A model generated the notes under the pieces. The model saw only the letters and a list, made by a program, of their open reading frames with translations, made no database searches and had not been told where the DNA came from. Both the position numbers and the translations under genes were made by a program. This document shows, one piece after another, positions 60,011-64,000 of a DNA stretch of 64,000 nucleotides; position 1 is the stretch's first letter; each line of letters opens with the position of its first letter. This DNA is from JADHMP01 sp964386915 (GTDB lineage: Bacteria > Bacteroidota > Bacteroidia > Flavobacteriales > Flavobacteriaceae): the NCBI GenBank assembly GCA_964386915.1, contig CAYLUQ010000011.1, positions 8,734 through 72,733 on the forward strand, given 5' to 3'.

Positions 60011-61840
60011 ATGAAAATTCTTCACTCTTTTTCCATCTTTATTTTAGCTTTTTTCACTGTTGCGCTACAAGCGCAAACAGACAGTCTTAGCACTGCACAA
60101 CAACTAAAAGAAGTAGTGGTTTCTAGCAATCGATTGGCGTTGCCTTTTTCACAAAATGAACGCACCGTTCAAGTTATCAATGGCGAAACCTTACAAGCTA
60201 GCGGAGTTCCCTCAGTGGCTGTGGCACTTCAACAAATTGCTGGAATTGATATTCGCCAAAGAGGCACCGCCGGCACTCAAGCTGATCTTTATATCAGAGG
60301 AGGAGGTTTTGACCAAACATTATTGTTGGTTGACGGCATCAAATTAGACGATGCCCAAACGGGGCATCACACCCTAAATTTTTTGCCACCCATTGAAGTA
60401 ATTGAACGGATCGAAATAGTCAAAGGGCCTGCTGCTCGTGTTTTTGGACAAAATGCTTTTACGGGTGCCGTGAATATTATAACCAAAAAGAACTTTGAAA
60501 CAGGTGGCAAAATAGGCCTACAAGCCGGGGCATTTGGGCAACTTTTTATACGTGGGAATTATCAATTTTCAAGTGCTAATACAGCCCTACTTTTGCATGC
60601 CGGCAACAACCGTTCGGAGGGCTATCGCTATAATACCGATTTTAAAAACCAAGATTATTTGCTACGGGCCACATTTCTAAAAAACACTACAGCCCCATTG
60701 CAACTCATTGGCAGCTTTTCAGACCGGAAGTTTGGTGCTAACGGTTTTTATGCTTCACCCCAAGCCAAAGATCAATATGAAGAAACCCAAGCGCAATGGG
60801 CTGCCTTGCAAACACAATGGCAAAAAGGGAAATGGACGTTTAGACCCCAACTCTATTGGAGAGCCGGAGAAGATCATTATATCTATATAAGGCAAAATCC
60901 CGCTATTTATGAAAACCTACATACAACTCAAAAAGTAGGAGCTTCTTTTAATGCTACCCATCATGGGGAGTGGGGCGCAACAGGTTTAGGCGTGGATGTT
61001 TTCACAAATTCCATTAACAGCAACAATTTGGGTGACCGTTCTAGAAAGGTAGCAGCCTTTTTTGCTGAACACCGCTTTTCTTTGGCGCAGGATCAATTGA
61101 TAATTACACCCGGAATTGCCTTCAATCGCTTTAGTGATTTTGGCAATTTTACCTACCCTGGTCTTGACTTGGGATTCAAACTTATGCCAGCTCTTTTGTT
61201 TTATGCTAATGCAGGCTATACGTATAGAGTGCCTACCTATACAGATCTTTTTTACATTGATTTTACTACGGAAGGCAATGCTTCCCTAAAACCAGAAAAG
61301 GCTTTGTCTAAAGAAGTTGGATTTCGATATGTAGCCCCTAAGATGAAGGCCTATATAGCCTATTTTAATCGTAAAGCCACTGATTTAATTGATTATGTAA
61401 AATATAACGAGACTTCTAAATGGCAGGCCAACAACATTCAACAACTCATCACCAACGGAATTGAAGCCGAATGGCAATGGCAGTTTACCTTAGAAAATCA
61501 GCCTCAAAAAATGATTTTGGGGTATGTGTATTTAAATGACGATTTGGCCAAAGACCTAGTTCCTTTTTCTCGCTACAGCATCAATTCACTACAACATCAT
61601 TTCACAGCGACCTATCAAGCCCAACTCAATGCCCAATGGCACTTTTTTACAGCCTTTAAATATGGTCAAAGAGAAAAAACAAATGGCTATACGGTGATTG
61701 ACCTCAATTTGGTTTGGCAACACAAACAATGGGCACTAAACCTAATGTTGAACAATTTATTAGACACCCGCTACACCGAAACTAATTTGGTGCCTATGCC
61801 AGGGGCACATGCTCTGGGTGGAATAAGCTATCAATTCTAG
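60011..61840 (+). CDS. TonB-dependent receptor, BtuB/vitamin-type size
   Basis: A 609-residue outer-membrane transporter without the N-terminal extension of the larger receptors. The ATG at 60011 gives a signal peptide ending A-L-Q-A-Q; the frame is open upstream to 59945 but that part is not signal-like. Plug markers are E-V-V-V-S-S-N-R-L, I-D-I-R-Q-R-G and L-Y-I-R-G-G-G-F-D-Q-T, then V-D-G-I-K-L-D-D, and the barrel ends with Y-Q-F. Size and plug resemble BtuB-like and siderophore receptors, so a small metal complex or vitamin is a likely ligand. The end overlaps recX by 4 bp. Confidence 0.88.
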   Translation: MKILHSFSIFILAFFTVALQAQTDSLSTAQQLKEVVVSSNRLALPFSQNERTVQVINGETLQASGVPSVAVALQQIAGIDIRQRGTAGTQADLYIRGGGFDQTLLLVDGIKLDDAQTGHHTLNFLPPIEVIERIEIVKGPAARVFGQNAFTGAVNIITKKNFETGGKIGLQAGAFGQLFIRGNYQFSSANTALLLHAGNNRSEGYRYNTDFKNQDYLLRATFLKNTTAPLQLIGSFSDRKFGANGFYASPQAKDQYEETQAQWAALQTQWQKGKWTFRPQLYWRAGEDHYIYIRQNPAIYENLHTTQKVGASFNATHHGEWGATGLGVDVFTNSINSNNLGDRSRKVAAFFAEHRFSLAQDQLIITPGIAFNRFSDFGNFTYPGLDLGFKLMPALLFYANAGYTYRVPTYTDLFYIDFTTEGNASLKPEKALSKEVGFRYVAPKMKAYIAYFNRKATDLIDYVKYNETSKWQANNIQQLITNGIEAEWQWQFTLENQPQKMILGYVYLNDDLAKDLVPFSRYSINSLQHHFTATYQAQLNAQWHFFTAFKYGQREKTNGYTVIDLNLVWQHKQWALNLMLNNLLDTRYTETNLVPMPGAHALGGISYQF

Positions 61841-62304
61841 AAAGCCTTTTGAAGGGCCGCATAAATACGTTCCTTTTCCCAACCTCTATAGAGGAGATAG
61901 TCCATGATTTTTCTTTTCTGCACCAAGGGAGTGTGGTGTTGAACAGCCACCTTTCTTTTGTTAAAAAGCATTTCAAAGGTGGTTTCATATTCTATCTCAT
62001 CAATTTCTTCCAAGGCTTTGTTGCAATTATAGCCACTTATCTTTCTTCTTTTAAGCTCTAAAACAATGCGGTTTTTCCCCCATTTTTTTTGGGTAAATTT
62101 TCCTCGGGCATAACTACAAGCAAAACGGGTTTCGTTTAAAAAATTGTGCTCAATCAAATGGGCTACTATGGGCTCTGCTGTGGCTTTGTGGAGTCCCAAA
62201 CCATAGAGTTTTTCCCAAACCTCTTGATGACAGCGTTCTTGATAAACGCAAAAGCGCTCCAATTTTTTTTGTGCTTCTATAGGCGTAATGCTGTTTTTTG
62301 GCAT
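61837..62304 (-). CDS. recX: Regulatory protein RecX
   Basis: A 155-residue helical protein that binds and restrains RecA filaments. Markers are the R-x-x-x-E-V-W-E-K-L helix, V-A-H-L-I-E-H-N-F-L-N-E-T-R-F-A and W-G-K-N-R-I-V-L-E-L-K-R, then a C-terminal Y-L-L-Y-R-G-W repeat, all usual for RecX. Its upstream region holds a -7 box and a 16-bp dyad. The stop shares CTAG with that of the convergent receptor. Confidence 0.93.
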   Translation of the reverse strand: MPKNSITPIEAQKKLERFCVYQERCHQEVWEKLYGLGLHKATAEPIVAHLIEHNFLNETRFACSYARGKFTQKKWGKNRIVLELKRRKISGYNCNKALEEIDEIEYETTFEMLFNKRKVAVQHHTPLVQKRKIMDYLLYRGWEKERIYAALQKAF

Positions 62305-62358
62305 GCTTAAAAGTAAAGTTTTTGGCTCACTTTTTCAGAACTTGTTTTTTCTTAAAAT

Positions 62359-62409
62359 AAGTAAGTACTCACTTTACTAATCAAAACTATTTTAGTCAAG
62401 TGTAGGCAA
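62359..62409 (-). promoter_or_regulatory. Possible recX promoter with a dyad
   Basis: On the minus strand TAGTTTTG (62389-62382) matches TAnnTTTG, with TTG at 62409-62407, 17 bp upstream and inside the T-run of the rng terminator. The dyad AAGT-A-AGTACT-C-ACTT (62359-62374) falls near the expected start of transcription and could bind a dimeric repressor. LexA sites in this phylum are not well enough known for me to name it. Confidence 0.35.
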
Positions 62410-62435
62410 AAAAAAACCGCCCCTAAAGGCGGTTT
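62408..62435 (-). terminator. Rho-independent terminator after rng
   Basis: An 8-bp stem (AAACCGCC at 62414-62421 with GGCGGTTT at 62428-62435), 6-nt loop, and a run of T on the minus strand. It is directly after the rng stop (62442). Confidence 0.9.
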
Positions 62436-62441
62436 ATAACG

Positions 62442-63995
62442 TTAACTTCGGAGTATTTTTTTTTGTTTGTTTAAAAAATGAAACTCCAAATAGCGGTAAG
62501 CGTGGCGTGGCACAATATGAATCCACTTTTGGTATTTAAAATACCATTGCGTTCGGACGGATGGAAGTCCTTGCAAAAGATAAGCAGCCACAAAGGGATG
62601 AACGTGTAAATAGATCGCTTGACCTTTGTTGCGCTGATTCTTAGTAATTCTACTAAGCTCTGTGTTGATTTTGTCAATTAAAACAATGGGTGCTTCAACC
62701 TCTCCATTTCCATTTGGATTGGGTTCTTTGGTTTTGATATTCATTTCGGGTCGCACCCGTTGTCTTGTAATTTGAATGAGTCCAAAACGGCTGGGAGGCA
62801 GAATTTTGTGTTTGGTTCTGTCGCCCTGCATTTCTTGCTGTAAATGTTCAAATAGTTTTTTGCGATTGGCATTGGAATTGAGATCAATAAAGTCTACCAC
62901 AATGATGCCTCCCATATCGCGTAAACGCAATTGGCGGGCAATTTCTGAGGCAGCAATCATATTGACCTCCATGGCAGTGTCTTCTTGACTTTTTGAACGA
63001 TTTGATCGGTTGCCGCTGTTCACGTCTATAACGTGTAGGGCTTCTGTGTGTTCAATTACCAAATAGGCTCCTTTTTGCATAGAAACCGTTTGACCAAAAG
63101 CACTTTTAATTTGCTTGTCTACCCCAAATTTTTCGAAAATAGGAATATGATTGTTATAGATTTTCACAATACCTTGTTTTTTGGGTGCAATGGTGGCGAG
63201 ATAGTCTTTAATTTCTTGATGCATAATGCGGTCATCTACATGAATTCCGGTGAAATGATCATCAAAAATATCTCGTAAAATAGAAGATGAGCGATTGATT
63301 TCACTCAAGGCCTTAGTTGGAAAACTGTCTATAGATTTTAGTTTAATAGACAACTCCTTCCACCTTTTGAGCAGTTGTTGTAAATCGGCATCTAGCGCAG
63401 CTACCTTTTGGTCTTTTGCCACGGTTCTAATAATGATGCCAAACCCTTTGGGTCGAATGCTTTGAACTAATTTTTTTAATCTATTTTTTTCGTTGCGGTC
63501 TTCAATTTTTTGAGAAATAGAAACCCGATCTGAAAAAGGCATGAGAACCATAAATCGGCCGGCCAAAGAAATTTCCGAACTCAGCCGAGGGCCTTTGGTT
63601 GAAATGGGTTCTTTTACCACTTGCACCAAGAGGGTTTGTTTGGGTTTGAGCACGTCTCCAATGAGGCCGTCTTTTTCTATGTCTTTTTCGTAACGAAAAT
63701 TTTTTAAAAAATAATCTTTGCTTTTACCTGTACTTACCTGTTTAATGTATTTAACGAGTGAAGGAAACTTAGGTCCTAAATCGTGATAGTGTAAAAAACC
63801 ATCTTTTTCATGCCCCACATCTATGAAGGCAGCATTGAGACCTTGAACGGGTTTCCGGATTTTGGCTACAAAAATGTCTCCAACCGAAAACTTATTGTCC
63901 TCCACTTCTCTATTTAGCTCAATTAATTTTCCATCCTTGAGCAGTGCAAAATCAACAACAGAGGAATTCGAACGTATAATTAATTCTTTATTCAC
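62442..63995 (-). CDS. rng: Ribonuclease E/G family endoribonuclease
   Basis: A 517-residue endonuclease of RNA maturation and decay. The N-terminal S1 RNA-binding domain (about 35-125, with V-G-D-I-F-V-A-K-I and A-A-F-I-D-V-G) is followed by the catalytic region with V-I-D-V-N-S-G-N-R (metal Asp) and I-I-V-V-D-F-I-D-L (second metal Asp). Unlike E. coli RNase E it has no long disordered scaffold tail, so it is of the RNase G type. The start is a GTG at 63995, five bases from the end of the window; the frame is open beyond, so a start further upstream cannot be excluded. Confidence 0.93.
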   Translation of the reverse strand: MNKELIIRSNSSVVDFALLKDGKLIELNREVEDNKFSVGDIFVAKIRKPVQGLNAAFIDVGHEKDGFLHYHDLGPKFPSLVKYIKQVSTGKSKDYFLKNFRYEKDIEKDGLIGDVLKPKQTLLVQVVKEPISTKGPRLSSEISLAGRFMVLMPFSDRVSISQKIEDRNEKNRLKKLVQSIRPKGFGIIIRTVAKDQKVAALDADLQQLLKRWKELSIKLKSIDSFPTKALSEINRSSSILRDIFDDHFTGIHVDDRIMHQEIKDYLATIAPKKQGIVKIYNNHIPIFEKFGVDKQIKSAFGQTVSMQKGAYLVIEHTEALHVIDVNSGNRSNRSKSQEDTAMEVNMIAASEIARQLRLRDMGGIIVVDFIDLNSNANRKKLFEHLQQEMQGDRTKHKILPPSRFGLIQITRQRVRPEMNIKTKEPNPNGNGEVEAPIVLIDKINTELSRITKNQRNKGQAIYLHVHPFVAAYLLQGLPSVRTQWYFKYQKWIHIVPRHAYRYLEFHFLNKQKKILRS

Positions 63996-64000
63996 TCTGA

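Noticed and set aside
1..64000. CRISPR arrays, insertion sequences, integrons, prophage, tRNA or rRNA genes
   Set aside because: I looked on both strands and saw no regular repeats, transposase or integrase motifs, or tRNA-like cloverleaf sequences in the intergenic regions.

Overview
The window looks like a stretch of chromosome from an AT-rich, probably marine, member of the Flavobacteriia (Bacteroidota). The evidence is: gene neighbourhoods familiar from that class (yceD-rpmF-fabH-accB-accC; ileS-dksA-like-lspA; panC-panD-flippase-radA divergent from a short starch-synthase-like gene followed by a DUF4270 lipoprotein; atpD-atpC separate from the rest of the ATP synthase genes); three TonB-dependent receptors; many small lipoproteins; A-rich translation starts without Shine-Dalgarno sites; and several exact TAnnTTTG -7 promoter boxes. 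There are no rRNA or tRNA genes, CRISPR arrays, transposases, integrases or phage genes. Most of the window is ordinary housekeeping chromosome.

Layout. 1-6.5 kb: small envelope and lipoprotein genes, a CGPSR-type sulfatase, a GH10 xylanase, a HAD phosphatase, and a 100-N assembly gap that cuts a CDGSH iron-sulfur gene and a yjbQ gene. 6.5-12.4 kb: an intergenic stretch with two possible micro-proteins, then a same-strand run of a GH109-like oxidoreductase/glycosidase, a GHMP sugar kinase, a nucleotidyltransferase and a serine hydrolase, met by a 2-oxoglutarate oxygenase. 12.4-12.6 kb: a structured intergenic element with a perfect Shine-Dalgarno, a 20-codon ORF and a strong terminator. 12.6-17.2 kb: Na+/H+ antiporter, ribE, pdxA and a second sulfatase. 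17.2-21.7 kb: fatty-acid initiation operon. 21.7-29.3 kb: asd, alr, tdk, rsmI, recJ, pgi. 29.3-35.6 kb: an M23 peptidase, uvrC, folate cyclo-ligase, lspA and dksA-like. 35.6-47.3 kb: ileS, a TonB receptor, recO, gdhA, radA, flippase, panD, panC. 47.4-54.7 kb: starch-synthase-like protein, DUF4270 lipoprotein, gntP/glycerate kinase, YpdA, acyltransferase. 54.9-64 kb: a large TonB receptor with an Ala-rich insertion, atpDC, a second large receptor, recX and rng.

How the parts work together. Two sulfatases, a xylanase and a GH109-like enzyme point to use of sulfated or amino-sugar-bearing polysaccharides, although no SusCD pair is present. The GH109-kinase-nucleotidyltransferase run could recover a released sugar as a nucleotide sugar (inference). 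The glycerate kinase and GntP permease look like a small uptake-and-phosphorylation operon. The genome is compact: most convergent genes end within 10 bp of each other, and four pairs share their stop codons in a 4-bp overlap.

The observation best worth following is the intergenic element at about 12.43-12.60 kb. Its full Shine-Dalgarno is out of character for a lineage whose ribosomes hide the anti-Shine-Dalgarno, and it ends in a terminator placed just before the start codon of the oxygenase gene. I found no clear multi-gene novel system. Function names rest on motif recognition by eye, not on searches.
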